Source: a virus. From it: a stretch of DNA of 64,000 nt. A model generated the notes under the pieces. It had not been told where the DNA came from, did not search any database, and saw nothing but the letters and a program-made list of their open reading frames with translations. The stretch lies in the IMG/VR virus record IMGVR_UViG_3300037475_000122, positions 1-64,000 of that record. One strand, written 5' to 3'. A program made the position numbers and the translations under genes. Below are positions 39,425 through 47,836 of this stretch, piece by piece; position 1 is the first letter of the stretch, and every line of letters begins with the position of its first letter.

Positions 39425-40801
39425 TTACACCGGGGCGAAGGGCGCGGGCATGTCGTAGGGCTCGCACAAGCCGACGTTGGCAAACTTCAGTTGAATGTCA
39501 TACGTCGCGGTCTTGCCGAACTTCGGATGCACGAGGAAAAAGGTTTGCGTGGGGTCCACGGGGGAGAAACCACCGGCCAGCCCGTAGCCGTCGAGCCCGG
39601 GGAAGCCGCCGTTGACGATGAACGAGCCGCGCGCGTGCGGGAGCACAATCGAGCGGTGAAGGTGCCCGACGAGGAAGTAGTGCGGCGAAGCTTCCATGGC
39701 TTTTCCGAAAAGCTGCGCGGTGCTCGACACCATCCGGCCGACGGCATGGTTCGGAATCCCGAGGGCCTTGTCCCCGCCCTTCAGGTGGTCACCGTGCGAC
39801 AGATGGAACTTGAATCCCTGAACGTCGAACAGCGCGAACGGCTGGCGGTCGAGGTGCCATTGAACTTGCGGGATTCCTTGCGTCAGCGCCTCAATGTAGG
39901 CGTAAAGGAAATGGTCGAGGTTGCTGTATCGGTTCTCCGTTGGCATCTTGTGTTGGTGGGACCATCGGGGGTGATTCCCAACGCAGCAGTAAACGCGAAT
40001 CTTCGGGACGAGCGCGGAGAGGTTGCGGAGAAATTGCGCGATGGCGTGCCCGGCTCCGTAAAACTGTTGGAACAACGTCGAGTGTTGCCCGGCCTCAACG
40101 CCGTGATTCAGCGCGCCGTGAATCATATCGCCGCCGAGGCAAACGACGAACTCGTCGAGCGGCGTGGTCGTGTGGTCGGTCGAGATGGACCGCACCGCGT
40201 TCTCGTAGTATTTCAGACGGGCGAGGAACGTTCGGAAATCGTATCCGCCGTAGCCGAGGGTTTGGTCACCGTCGATTTTCTGGCCGACGTGCGTATCAGT
40301 GAGCATGATGAGCCCAGACTGCGCGCGGTTGCCGGGCCGGGGCTGGTTGGACGGCACGAACGGGACCGGCTGATAGCTCAGCGGGGCGAGGTCCTTTGCC
40401 AGCCCGACAAGCTGCTCGACCACGCTACCGTCACGAAGGGCGCGGTCATACTTCGCCTCAAGTTGTTTGTATTGGCGCTTCCAATACTCGCTGCTCGTCG
40501 CCTCGCGGTCCTGCTCGAACGTGGACGGCTCCACGGGAGGACGCGGAGGGCCAGAAGGACCTTGAGGGCCGCGAACTCCGCCGGGACCGGGAAGTCCGGG
40601 ACCTCCGGGGCAACCGGGCGCACCCATCGGCCCGGGGGGACCGGGAATCGAAGCTATAAAGCGCGCCTCTGCGGCAAGACGACGCCGAATTCCGCTCACT
40701 GCGGCCCGACTCTTTCCAGTGCGTAAGGCCACGTCAACATTTCGGATGCTCAGGTCTTTGACCAAGTCAAGTTGGTCGGGGGTCCAAGTCTTGTGCTTCA
40801 T
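39425..40801 (-). CDS. metallophosphoesterase with HTH and collagen-like insertion
   Basis: 458 residues in three parts. Residues 1-45 look like a DNA-binding HTH (TPDQLDLVKDLSIRNVDVALRTGKSRAAVSGIRRR). Residues 54-86 are eleven uninterrupted Gly-x-y triplets rich in Pro. About 95-135 is a charged coiled coil. From about 160 on is a calcineurin-like phosphoesterase with the full motif set: DTH (169-171), GGD (223-225), GNH (275-277), HGD (336-338) and GHLH (379-382). The catalytic part may act as a DNA nuclease/phosphodiesterase of the SbcD/Mre11 type. A collagen-like trimer joining DNA-binding and catalytic parts is unusual for an intracellular enzyme. Overlaps the next gene (ATGA). Confidence 0.8.
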   Translation of the reverse strand: MKHKTWTPDQLDLVKDLSIRNVDVALRTGKSRAAVSGIRRRLAAEARFIASIPGPPGPMGAPGCPGGPGLPGPGGVRGPQGPSGPPRPPVEPSTFEQDREATSSEYWKRQYKQLEAKYDRALRDGSVVEQLVGLAKDLAPLSYQPVPFVPSNQPRPGNRAQSGLIMLTDTHVGQKIDGDQTLGYGGYDFRTFLARLKYYENAVRSISTDHTTTPLDEFVVCLGGDMIHGALNHGVEAGQHSTLFQQFYGAGHAIAQFLRNLSALVPKIRVYCCVGNHPRWSHQHKMPTENRYSNLDHFLYAYIEALTQGIPQVQWHLDRQPFALFDVQGFKFHLSHGDHLKGGDKALGIPNHAVGRMVSSTAQLFGKAMEASPHYFLVGHLHRSIVLPHARGSFIVNGGFPGLDGYGLAGGFSPVDPTQTFFLVHPKFGKTATYDIQLKFANVGLCEPYDMPAPFAPV

Positions 40802-41358
40802 TTCTTTTTGCGAGTTTTAGGCGGCTGTTCGGTTTGTGTCGAGGAAGGGTCGATGGAAATTTGCTCTTTGGCTTCGCGTTTAAACGCAGCGTCGTAATCG
40901 TCGAATGCGGCCTTCGGAGTCGCGCCCCGGCCGATGAGCCCGCATCCATGCACGCTGATGTCGCCCGTGTAGGCGATGAACGAGCCATCCCCGAGGCACG
41001 CAATCTGCGGCTTCATGAAATAGGACGGCTTCGAGACGACTTGCGCGCCCTCGGTTTGCGCCTTCAGGAATTCGTATTGCTGCTCGTAGTTTTTCTGAAG
41101 CGTCGCAAGGACTTTGCTCTCAGCGTCGATGCTCCATCGGGAATCCTCATCGAGAATTCTGTCCAGCCGCGCGCAAGTCTTGATGAGCGTCGTCGTAACG
41201 GCAACGGCCGCTTCGCCTTCGAGCCGGGCAGGCGTGGAGACGGAATCGTTTGCAGGCCGGAAAAAAGTGTCGAGCGTGGCGAGGGCCGAAAGCAGGTCTC
41301 GAATCTGTTGACTCGTCACGACCCCGGGCGAGGGCAAGTTGAATTGTGGTGCGCTCAT
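40798..41358 (-). CDS. unrecognised replication-region protein, 186 residues
   Basis: The N-terminal two thirds are helical (SQQIRDLLSALATLDTFF, LQKNYEQQYEFLKAQ). The last third (KPQIACLGDGSFIAYTGDISVHGCGLIGRGATPKAAFDDYDAAFKRE) has the strand-strand-helix look of HicB-like antitoxin domains, though with extra loops. A basic KTRKKK tail ends it. Coupled to both neighbours by ATGA. It may bind DNA or a partner of the resolvase. Low certainty. Confidence 0.5.
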   Translation of the reverse strand: MSAPQFNLPSPGVVTSQQIRDLLSALATLDTFFRPANDSVSTPARLEGEAAVAVTTTLIKTCARLDRILDEDSRWSIDAESKVLATLQKNYEQQYEFLKAQTEGAQVVSKPSYFMKPQIACLGDGSFIAYTGDISVHGCGLIGRGATPKAAFDDYDAAFKREAKEQISIDPSSTQTEQPPKTRKKK

Positions 41359-41876
41359 TTAAAGGTCTGTTTTGCCCAATTCAGGAGGTGAACCGCATCG
41401 ACCGCATTGTCGTCCAAAATCTTATTCCTTAAGGTATCCTTTACGCCGTCTTTGTCAAGTATGTATCTCGGGTCCATCGTTAAAGCCCGGGCCATTTTGT
41501 CTTTGTCGGCGCTCCCGCTGCCCGTGGCAAACGCTTTCAGCTTGCCAGTAGAAAGACAGTCGATGTTTACACCCTGTTGACACCAAATCGCCGCGCGCCA
41601 CGTCGCCCAGAGGTGCGCTTGCATCCGGGATTTGACGAACTCGACATCCTCAAAAACAATCCAGTCGATATTGGGGAACGAGGAGCGGAATTGCTTGATG
41701 AAAATCAACAGGCGCACGAAACGCGGGTCCTGTCGCCGGTCCATTCGCTTTTCGATGGCTTCGACAATCTGCGCGCGGCTGGCGAGACTCCACGTCCCTG
41801 CGTCGTCGTTGGGGAGCATCGCATGATGCATCGCCCAGCCGGTTTTTGTCCCGAGGTCGAGCGCCAGAATGTTCAT
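41355..41876 (-). CDS. RuvC-like Holliday junction resolvase
   Basis: 173 residues. An RNase H-like core with the four acidic residues of RuvC: Asp 7 (LALDLGTKTGWA), Glu 76 (IVFEDVEF), and Asp 156 and Asp 160 (DDNAVDAVHLL). Length and motif spacing match phage RuvC-type resolvases, which cut branched DNA before packaging. It lies between gene 40798 and the sigma factor, overlapping each by ATGA. Confidence 0.88.
   Translation of the reverse strand: MNILALDLGTKTGWAMHHAMLPNDDAGTWSLASRAQIVEAIEKRMDRRQDPRFVRLLIFIKQFRSSFPNIDWIVFEDVEFVKSRMQAHLWATWRAAIWCQQGVNIDCLSTGKLKAFATGSGSADKDKMARALTMDPRYILDKDGVKDTLRNKILDDNAVDAVHLLNWAKQTFK
41431..41458 (-). promoter_or_regulatory. possible internal promoter, TTGACA-N16-TACCTT
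   Basis: On the - strand: TTGACA at 41458-41453, a 16-base spacer, TACCTT at 41436-41431, inside the resolvase gene. Boxes and spacing are identical to the 61630 promoter. It could drive 40798-41358 and the genes below, but it is 70 bases from that start, so the evidence is only the match. Confidence 0.35.
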
Positions 41877-42574
41877 TGAGTCTTGCGAATGCCCCGGCGT
41901 TCGAGCCGAGTCTTCAGCGCAGCCAGAATCCCCGCGTGAATCTGCCGGACGCGTTCGCGGCTCAGCTTCGGAGTCAGAATTTTTCCAATCTCCGCGAGGT
42001 TAAAGCCTTCGACGTAATGCAGACGGATGATTTCGCGGTCCCGGGGCGAGAGCGTTTCCTCGCACGCGGCCAGTTCACCCTTCAGGAAGCCGTCATGGTC
42101 GTTCTGCTCGACCGTGGATTGCTCAACGAGTTGGTCCGGGACTCGATTGCCCGCGCGGTGCTCACCGTCGAACGGGACGCCGGGAATCCATTTGTCGATG
42201 GGAATCTCGATGGGCGGCTCGCCATGCTTGAAGTCCACGGGCGAGCGGGCGCGCCAGCAACGGGCGATTGCCGCGCGGACGTAGGGAATCAGGAAAGCAC
42301 GGAATGGGAAGCCGAGTTCAGGATTGAAACGGCCGATGGCAATCATCAGCGCCTCATTTGCCGCGCTCGTCGTCTCATCGACTGGCAACCGTCCGCCGGA
42401 GAACCGCTGGCCTAGCTTCAGCGTGTAGAGCAGATGGCGAGTGATGAAAGTTTCCCGCGCGGCGTCATCGTTCGCGAGCATTTTGCGCGCGAGGCTGAGT
42501 TCTTCTTCCGCCGTCAGAGGCGGGAAGCGCAAGTCTTCCTCGACCTTGTAGTATCGTCCTTCGTTTTCGCTCAT
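41873..42574 (-). CDS. phage sigma-70 family factor
   Basis: 233 residues with two sigma domains. Region 2 is at about 40-108 (FITRHLLYTLKLGQRFSGG, NEALMIAIGRFNPELGFPFRAFLIPYVRAAIARCWR). Region 4 is at about 172-225 (TLSPRDREIIRLHYVEGFNLAEIGKIL, SRERVRQIHAGILAALKTRL) and is an HTH that reads the -35 box. Region 1.1 and the 3.1 linker are short. It redirects host RNA polymerase. Start ATG 42574 overlaps the helicase stop; the frame is open further upstream but that part is antisense-like in composition. It is a candidate reader of the AACCTT promoters. Confidence 0.85.
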   Translation of the reverse strand: MSENEGRYYKVEEDLRFPPLTAEEELSLARKMLANDDAARETFITRHLLYTLKLGQRFSGGRLPVDETTSAANEALMIAIGRFNPELGFPFRAFLIPYVRAAIARCWRARSPVDFKHGEPPIEIPIDKWIPGVPFDGEHRAGNRVPDQLVEQSTVEQNDHDGFLKGELAACEETLSPRDREIIRLHYVEGFNLAEIGKILTPKLSRERVRQIHAGILAALKTRLERRGIRKTQ

Positions 42575-44799
42575 TTTTGGAATTGGGAATTTTCCGTTTG
42601 GGGGACCGGAGGGGCGGTCGGCTTCAGAAAACGGTCTTCGCATTCGATTGTGAACACGCGGCCGTTGTCGCCTTCCGCAAGAGTCATTTTGAACATCCCT
42701 TTTTCGTGGAGTTGGAGCAGGGTCCGGGGGATGAAGTCCGGCTTGTAGCCGCGCAGCACCTCGGCGAATCCGGGCGAGGACAGCATCGAAATCTTCAAGT
42801 CGGTCGCAGAGCCGACCCACGCCTTTGCGCCCCGGGCAACGTCGGTGAAGTATTCGCCGAGCCACTTGCAAAGGATTTCGGAGAAGGCCGACACCGCGCT
42901 CGAAAGATTCGACGTGCGCTGAAGTGTCGTGTCGCAGTAAGGGGTCACACCGAACCGAGGGTCCGCGCCGTCGAGACAATGCGCGGGAGTCTGCCAGTCG
43001 AGAAGCCAGCGCGCGAACGCCGGGAGTTCCCGCTTCAGCATCTCTCTCATTTCCGTCTGTCCGAGAAATTTGATAGTGCGCGTCGCAGCGCGGAACAGCA
43101 TGAGCTTTTCCAAGATGCTGCCGTCAAGATTAGGAATCTGGTCAATAGAAACAGGGTCATCATTGCAGGTAATCACGATGCGGCCTTGCCATGGAACCAT
43201 GACGGCCTTGCGGAACTTCTCGTTGGCCCGATGCTCCCGGGAGGCAATGGCCCGCTTCACGCCTTCACTGAAAAGCCGTTTCATGGTCGCATTCGACGCC
43301 ATGCTTCCGTCATCAATGACCCAGAGCCCGGCGTCAAAAAGTTCGGAGTTGAAATTGTCGGTCTGCGTCAGGTAGGCGTTGGCCTCAGCGCATCCGCCGA
43401 CAAGCCCGCCGATGATTCCGCGATTGAGGAAGGTCTTGCCGACGTTCACCGGCCCGGCGATGATGACGCCATGTCCGCTGTGCGGGTCGCGGAGGTGACA
43501 TGACCGATAGAAGTATTGCAACCACGCGAGGAATCGTTCAAGCGGCGTCCTGTCCGGCGTGAAAAACTGCTCAAGGAACATTGAGACGAACGGGAAATCC
43601 CCGGACGCGCCCCAAGTGCCGCCGGTCAACTTCGGCTTCACCGCTTCGATGCGGTGCGTGTTCAAAATCATCTTGCCGTTGTGATTGAAAACGCCGTGGG
43701 GGTAAAACGCGCACGACGCGGCCCCGGCGACATACTGATGAAGGTCGATGAACGCGAGGGCCTTTTCGACCATCGAAACGCCTTCCTTGGGTTTCTTATC
43801 CGAGAGCCCGTGATTGACGACAAGCTGCCGCCGGAGCGTCGTCGGCTCCATGCAGCGCACCGAGTTGTCAGGCGCGGGCATGAAGTAGGCGCGGCCGTCG
43901 AAATAGATGTCTTTGACCGCCTTGCCGAGGTGCTCGTCCTCAGACCGCTCGACGAACTCCGCGCCGATGAGGTCGGCCCACGGGTAAAACGGTTTCGGAG
44001 CGTGCGCGGAGAAAGTGTAAAGCCCGGTCTCGCGAACGATGGCGGACTTGGGGGACGCTGAGCCGTCAACCCAGAACGTCGGCCCCTGCGCGCCGACAAC
44101 GAACTCCCCGGGCCACTCGTGAAAGCGGGGAAATTTCTTCCGCATCTCCTCGGCGACGCGGTCCATCGACACGGCGACCTTGCCGAGTTCCTTGGACGTC
44201 CAATCGAATTTTTCGGAGATGCGAAGAACGAATCCGCGAAGCTGCGCCATGGGGACGAGCACCTTAGACAACTGAGTCCAGCGGCATCCGTTCGTGAAGT
44301 ATTTTTCGGGAGTGATGAGTGCCGGTTTGTCGAGCCCGGGGAGACGGTCCACGGGGATTAGCGCCGAAATCTCCTTCAGCACATTGATTGCGAACCGGCG
44401 GGACGGGAAGCGCAGCGGCTCCTCAAAAAGCCAGATGAGACGGCCGTTCCCGGAGAGCGTTTGCTCAAACCAATTCGGTTTGATGTCGCCCATGATTTTC
44501 ATCGCGGCGTAAACGTCCTCAAGGGTCGTCTTGGCGTCGTAATCGACCGCCAGCCCGTGCATGAAAATCGGAGGGTTGGACGCCTCGTCGTTGTTCGTCC
44601 CGCCGTGTAAACGCAGATTGGCTTGGACCCCCTCGAAAAGGGAATAGACGTGGAAGACCGTTTCCGGGTTGTTAATCCATGCGTCGCGAGCCGCCTTGTC
44701 TGTCCGGCACTCCTCGGGCACTAACTCGAACTCCGTGAACTCCCACGGCTTCACGTCCGAGAAGATTTCGACGGAAGAAAGGTTGCGAAGGTAAAACAT
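42571..44799 (-). CDS. primase-helicase with superfamily 3-like ATPase
   Basis: 742 residues. The N-terminal 220 residues resemble an archaeo-eukaryotic primase: FMHGLAVDYDAKT gives the hDhD metal motif and LSGNGRLIWLFEE the strand-turn with a basic residue. The ATPase starts near residue 445: Walker A GPVNVGKT (about 447-454), Walker B LWVIDDGS (about 490) and sensor RIVITCNDD (about 545). The final 150 residues are helical DNA-binding. It unwinds and primes phage DNA. The start at ATG 44799 is preferred because the promoter ends 13 bases upstream; an in-frame TTG five codons earlier is possible. Confidence 0.82.
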   Translation of the reverse strand: MFYLRNLSSVEIFSDVKPWEFTEFELVPEECRTDKAARDAWINNPETVFHVYSLFEGVQANLRLHGGTNNDEASNPPIFMHGLAVDYDAKTTLEDVYAAMKIMGDIKPNWFEQTLSGNGRLIWLFEEPLRFPSRRFAINVLKEISALIPVDRLPGLDKPALITPEKYFTNGCRWTQLSKVLVPMAQLRGFVLRISEKFDWTSKELGKVAVSMDRVAEEMRKKFPRFHEWPGEFVVGAQGPTFWVDGSASPKSAIVRETGLYTFSAHAPKPFYPWADLIGAEFVERSEDEHLGKAVKDIYFDGRAYFMPAPDNSVRCMEPTTLRRQLVVNHGLSDKKPKEGVSMVEKALAFIDLHQYVAGAASCAFYPHGVFNHNGKMILNTHRIEAVKPKLTGGTWGASGDFPFVSMFLEQFFTPDRTPLERFLAWLQYFYRSCHLRDPHSGHGVIIAGPVNVGKTFLNRGIIGGLVGGCAEANAYLTQTDNFNSELFDAGLWVIDDGSMASNATMKRLFSEGVKRAIASREHRANEKFRKAVMVPWQGRIVITCNDDPVSIDQIPNLDGSILEKLMLFRAATRTIKFLGQTEMREMLKRELPAFARWLLDWQTPAHCLDGADPRFGVTPYCDTTLQRTSNLSSAVSAFSEILCKWLGEYFTDVARGAKAWVGSATDLKISMLSSPGFAEVLRGYKPDFIPRTLLQLHEKGMFKMTLAEGDNGRVFTIECEDRFLKPTAPPVPQTENSQFQK

Positions 44800-44812
44800 G
44801 GGTTGCTTCAAC

Positions 44813-44842
44813 AAGGTTCCACAAAGCAGGGTGCTTTGTCAA
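44813..44842 (-). promoter_or_regulatory. promoter with operator-like repeat, TTGACA-N18-AACCTT
   Basis: On the - strand: TTGACA at 44842-44837 and AACCTT at 44818-44813, 18 bases apart, 13 bases before ATG 44799. The perfect repeat ACAAAGC-N5-GCTTTGT (44821-44839) covers part of the -35 and nearly the whole spacer, as an operator would. It drives primase-helicase and sigma genes, and is the only clear AACCTT promoter on this strand. Confidence 0.6.
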
Positions 44843-44848
44843 GTCCCC

Positions 44849-46864
44849 TCATTTTTTGTAGTGGGGGATGACCTCAAGCTCGCAGTCAATCGGCAGGCCC
44901 GGCATCCACGAAACCGGGCGGCGCATGATGTCCCGGACTTGGTCCGTGGTGATGAGGGGGTCTTCGACCTCAATGACGGCTTCGTCGTGGACGGTCCAGA
45001 GGACGTTGATTCCGGGGGTCTCGTCGAGCGCCACGCAGCACTGCCCAAATATATCGCGCGCTGTAGCTTGCACGAGATTTTCAGTCAACAGACCGCCATA
45101 GAAGTTTTTCCGGACGATGCCGTTGCGCTTTTGGTCGAACGCGAGGGCCGTGAAGCATGTCTTCGTGACCCATTTGCCCGGGCGGTCGGGGTCTGCAACG
45201 GCCTTGCGCTCGCGCATGACCTCGGGGTAGCGGAGCACCCGGCCGGAGGGCAACTCCATCTCGAAAGTTTTTCCGACGGAGTCCCGGAAGGCGGCATCGA
45301 GCGTCGCCCAGATTCCATCCGGCCCGGCGATGAGCGGATTCTGCTCCCGATACTCTTTCACGATGCGGCGCGAGGTCATCCCGTAGCCGGAAATCATGAT
45401 GGGCTTCCCGGCCATGTCTTTGCAGATTTCGCCTTCCTCGTTGCGCGCTTCGACGAACTCGGGGTCGTCAACGGTGATGTCGAGCCCGGCCATCGTCATG
45501 GCGACGTTGATGAACTTGCGCCAGCCACACCCGAAGCCCAGCCCGAGGACGCGCGCCTTTGCCAGCGCGTAGAGTTCGGCGTCCTCCTTCTTCATGTCTT
45601 CGCCCTTCCATCCCATCGTCGCGATGGCGTGCGCCTGATACGGCGAGACACCGCGCGACATGAGGTCGAGCATGATTTGGTCCTTCACGAACCACGCCAG
45701 AACGCGCGGCTCAATCTGCGACAAGTCGGGGGCCATCATCCGGCAACCTTTGCGCGGGACAAGCAGGCGTCGGACGTCGAGACTGTCGGCCACGTAGGCG
45801 GGAAGAGGTGTGGGCACTTTGGCAGAAACCGTTTTGGCAATCTCCTTCAGCCGGGGCGCGTCGGTGATGAGGTGCTGCCCGGCGTCGAAGTAGAGCGGCA
45901 CCTTTCGCATGTTCTGCATGTTGAAGCCGCCAGAGCCAGCCCAGCGGCCCGTATGCGCGCCGAAATAGAGCAGGTCGTATGGGAAAATGTTGTCGGAGTG
46001 CAGGCGGGACTTCAGCGTCTCCAACGTCGTGATTTGTTTGTTGATGACGCGATAGTCAGTGTATGCCTTGACCCACTCGTATTTCTGATACTGCTCCGCC
46101 CACTCGTCGTAAGCCTCATCGCCGTCCTTCGACTTCACGGGCGGGGCCGGGATTCCGTATTTCCGGCACTCCTCGGCGATTGCTTTCGGCGACGTCGGCT
46201 TGCGCCCGGAGGCGACCCACGGGAGGATTGAGTCCGCGAGGATGAGGGCCTTCTGCGCGGAGATTAGCTGGCGGTCTAACTCCTCAAGATTCATCGCGCA
46301 CCCGCGCATGCACTGGCGCACAGTCATGTCAGAGAGTTTTCGTTCAAGCTCCGGCCAGAGGTGTCCGAACTTCGCGAAAAACTGCCAGCATCGGATAACG
46401 TCCACGCGCCCGGCTTCCATCACCTTTTCCGAGACGCCTTCCGCAACCATCTGGTCCCACGTTTTCCCGTCGGCGTCCTGACGATAGGATTTATCGACCT
46501 TGAGCCCGAGCAAGTATTCCGTCGCCCGTTCGAGGTCGCGGCGCATCGCCAGAAACGTGGTCAGGTTGGCCGTGCAGTGCCACGCCTTGAAATCAATCGG
46601 AGGTGCCCAGCCTCGGCGCACCATCTCGGCATGCACGCGGCGGTCGAAGCCCGCGTTGTGCGACAGAAGCACGTTGCCGCCTTGCAGCGCGTCCCAATTG
46701 AATTGATTACGCGGGCCGGACCAAACATCTGTGCCATCGGTCACCGAAATCAAGTAAGGGTCGAAGCGCGGATGCCGCACGTAGGTTTCCGCACCAAGGT
46801 CCTTGATGCTATACTCCCCCTTGATGTAAAACGTCTCGAAGTCGATGCCGATGATTCTGCTCAT
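44849..46864 (-). CDS. polA: family A DNA polymerase with 3'-5' exonuclease
   Basis: 671 residues. Exonuclease: GIDFETFYIKG (Asp 8, Glu 10) and LLSHNAGFDRRV (about 67-78), with a third Asp in GRVDVIRCWQFF. Polymerase: motif A MAPDLSQIEPRVLAW (catalytic Asp), motif B LYALAKARVLGLGFGCGW, motif C WTVHDEAVIEV. By alignment of motif B to E. coli Pol I, the residue at position 762 is Leu, with Phe in the Tyr 766 position. There is no 5'-nuclease domain. It replicates the phage genome. The overlapping ATGA with gene 46861 places it in the replication operon. Confidence 0.93.
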   Translation of the reverse strand: MSRIIGIDFETFYIKGEYSIKDLGAETYVRHPRFDPYLISVTDGTDVWSGPRNQFNWDALQGGNVLLSHNAGFDRRVHAEMVRRGWAPPIDFKAWHCTANLTTFLAMRRDLERATEYLLGLKVDKSYRQDADGKTWDQMVAEGVSEKVMEAGRVDVIRCWQFFAKFGHLWPELERKLSDMTVRQCMRGCAMNLEELDRQLISAQKALILADSILPWVASGRKPTSPKAIAEECRKYGIPAPPVKSKDGDEAYDEWAEQYQKYEWVKAYTDYRVINKQITTLETLKSRLHSDNIFPYDLLYFGAHTGRWAGSGGFNMQNMRKVPLYFDAGQHLITDAPRLKEIAKTVSAKVPTPLPAYVADSLDVRRLLVPRKGCRMMAPDLSQIEPRVLAWFVKDQIMLDLMSRGVSPYQAHAIATMGWKGEDMKKEDAELYALAKARVLGLGFGCGWRKFINVAMTMAGLDITVDDPEFVEARNEEGEICKDMAGKPIMISGYGMTSRRIVKEYREQNPLIAGPDGIWATLDAAFRDSVGKTFEMELPSGRVLRYPEVMRERKAVADPDRPGKWVTKTCFTALAFDQKRNGIVRKNFYGGLLTENLVQATARDIFGQCCVALDETPGINVLWTVHDEAVIEVEDPLITTDQVRDIMRRPVSWMPGLPIDCELEVIPHYKK

Positions 46865-47142
46865 GGGTCCTTTAGATAACAGTGCAACACAAAAGCCCCG
46901 TTGTCAAGGAGCAGCGTCCCGAGGAAACTCCGCGAAGGGTCATATTCCATCGCAACGCCGGTCTCGAATTTCTCGATGACGTAGTCGCGCCGGGGCCACT
47001 TGTCGTCGAAAATTATCTCCGCCCAGACGAAAGGGATGCCCCGCTGAAGTTGAGCCGACAGAAGGTGTGAGCCCTGCGGCAAGTTGATGATGTCCCGCCC
47101 GGCCATCGGCTGAATCGGGAATTTGTGGATGATGGTTTTCAT
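46861..47142 (-). CDS. DUF7352-like small protein
   Basis: 93 residues. The beginning, HKFPIQPMAGRDIINLPQGSHLLSAQLQRGIPFVWA, matches the layout I associate with DUF7352 proteins (short strand, Pro, strand, helical turn, strand ending in Trp). These are small beta-rich phage proteins near replication genes, function unknown. A promoter-like TTGACA sits in its last codons, ahead of the polymerase. Confidence 0.55.
   Translation of the reverse strand: MKTIIHKFPIQPMAGRDIINLPQGSHLLSAQLQRGIPFVWAEIIFDDKWPRRDYVIEKFETGVAMEYDPSRSFLGTLLLDNGAFVLHCYLKDP
46879..46907 (-). promoter_or_regulatory. possible promoter before the DNA polymerase, TTGACA-N17-CACTGT
   Basis: On the - strand: TTGACA at 46907-46902 and CACTGT at 46884-46879, inside the end of gene 46861-47142, 14 bases before ATG 46864. 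The -35 is perfect, the -10 is poor. Confidence 0.35.
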
Positions 47143-47483
47143 GCCCAGAAATCGGGAGGAGGAGTTTTGAATGTGATTTTGGCTTTTGCGACGTGAATCT
47201 TGCCTTGGAAAAAGTGTTTGACCCAGATGTCGTCGCGGTCAGCGCCCCAGCCGCGAAGGAGAAACACGTAGGCCGGGAATTGCTTCGACAGCATTTTCAT
47301 GTCGTCTTCGTGGGCATACCATGAGCACTCCTCGTCGAACGGGTTGAAGCCGTCGAGGTCCGACGAGGAGTTCATCAGCACGCTAACAAAATCCGGTTCT
47401 GGCTCGCCTAGGACCTCGCGGAGCGGGTCATTCAGCGGCTTGTGAAGAATCGGTTCGAGTTTGTAGCGCGTGGAATAGCTCAT
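47139..47483 (-). CDS. unrecognised protein, 114 residues
   Basis: Starts MSYSTRYKLEPILHKPLNDPLREVLG, continues with an acidic, aromatic middle (SDLDGFNPFDEECSWYAHEDDMKML) and ends in a basic beta part (FFQGKIHVAKAKITFKTPPPDF). No family recognised. ATG 47483 is taken because it overlaps the preceding stop (ATGA), although the frame continues upstream. Function unknown. Confidence 0.5.
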   Translation of the reverse strand: MSYSTRYKLEPILHKPLNDPLREVLGEPEPDFVSVLMNSSSDLDGFNPFDEECSWYAHEDDMKMLSKQFPAYVFLLRGWGADRDDIWVKHFFQGKIHVAKAKITFKTPPPDFWA

Positions 47484-47830
47484 GCCTTGAGGGTGACGCC
47501 GATAGACGGATGACGGCGAACTTTGAGTTGAATGATTTTGCACGCGGCGACTTCCAGCATCGTGCGGAGCTTGACTTGCGCCCGGCCCGTCGTGAACGAG
47601 GAAATCTCTTGGTCTGGCGCGGTGTATTCGTCCACGGAGACGCCGTAGGCGTTCGCGAGATTCCGAATTGTGGCGTCGATGTTCGCTTCGATGTCGTCGA
47701 TGAACTGCTCCGAGACGCGGGTGAATTTTCCGCCGCGCTTCTCCTTCGAGACTTGCAGGGCGAACGCCTTCACGGCGCTTCGGTTGAGGAGGAACAGGCG
47801 GGGGGCTGCGGGTTGTGTGTCTTCAGTCAT
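47480..47830 (-). CDS. unrecognised helical protein, 116 residues
   Basis: Mostly helices with a basic/acidic alternation (NRSAVKAFALQVSKEKRGGKFTRVSEQFIDDIEANIDATIRNLANAYG). The C-terminal half is basic (KLRTMLEVAACKIIQLKVRRHPSIGV). Small, helical and basic, it may be DNA-binding, but no motif proves it. The ATG is preceded by AAAACCAAAACTGAAAAACC, one of the A/C-rich leaders of this genome. Confidence 0.5.
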   Translation of the reverse strand: MTEDTQPAAPRLFLLNRSAVKAFALQVSKEKRGGKFTRVSEQFIDDIEANIDATIRNLANAYGVSVDEYTAPDQEISSFTTGRAQVKLRTMLEVAACKIIQLKVRRHPSIGVTLKA

Positions 47831-47836
47831 GGTTTT

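Noticed and set aside
44798-46231. 477-codon + strand frame over the DNA polymerase
   Set aside because: Polymerase motifs A, B and C are on the - strand; the + frame shows no hydrophobic core pattern and no recognisable motif.
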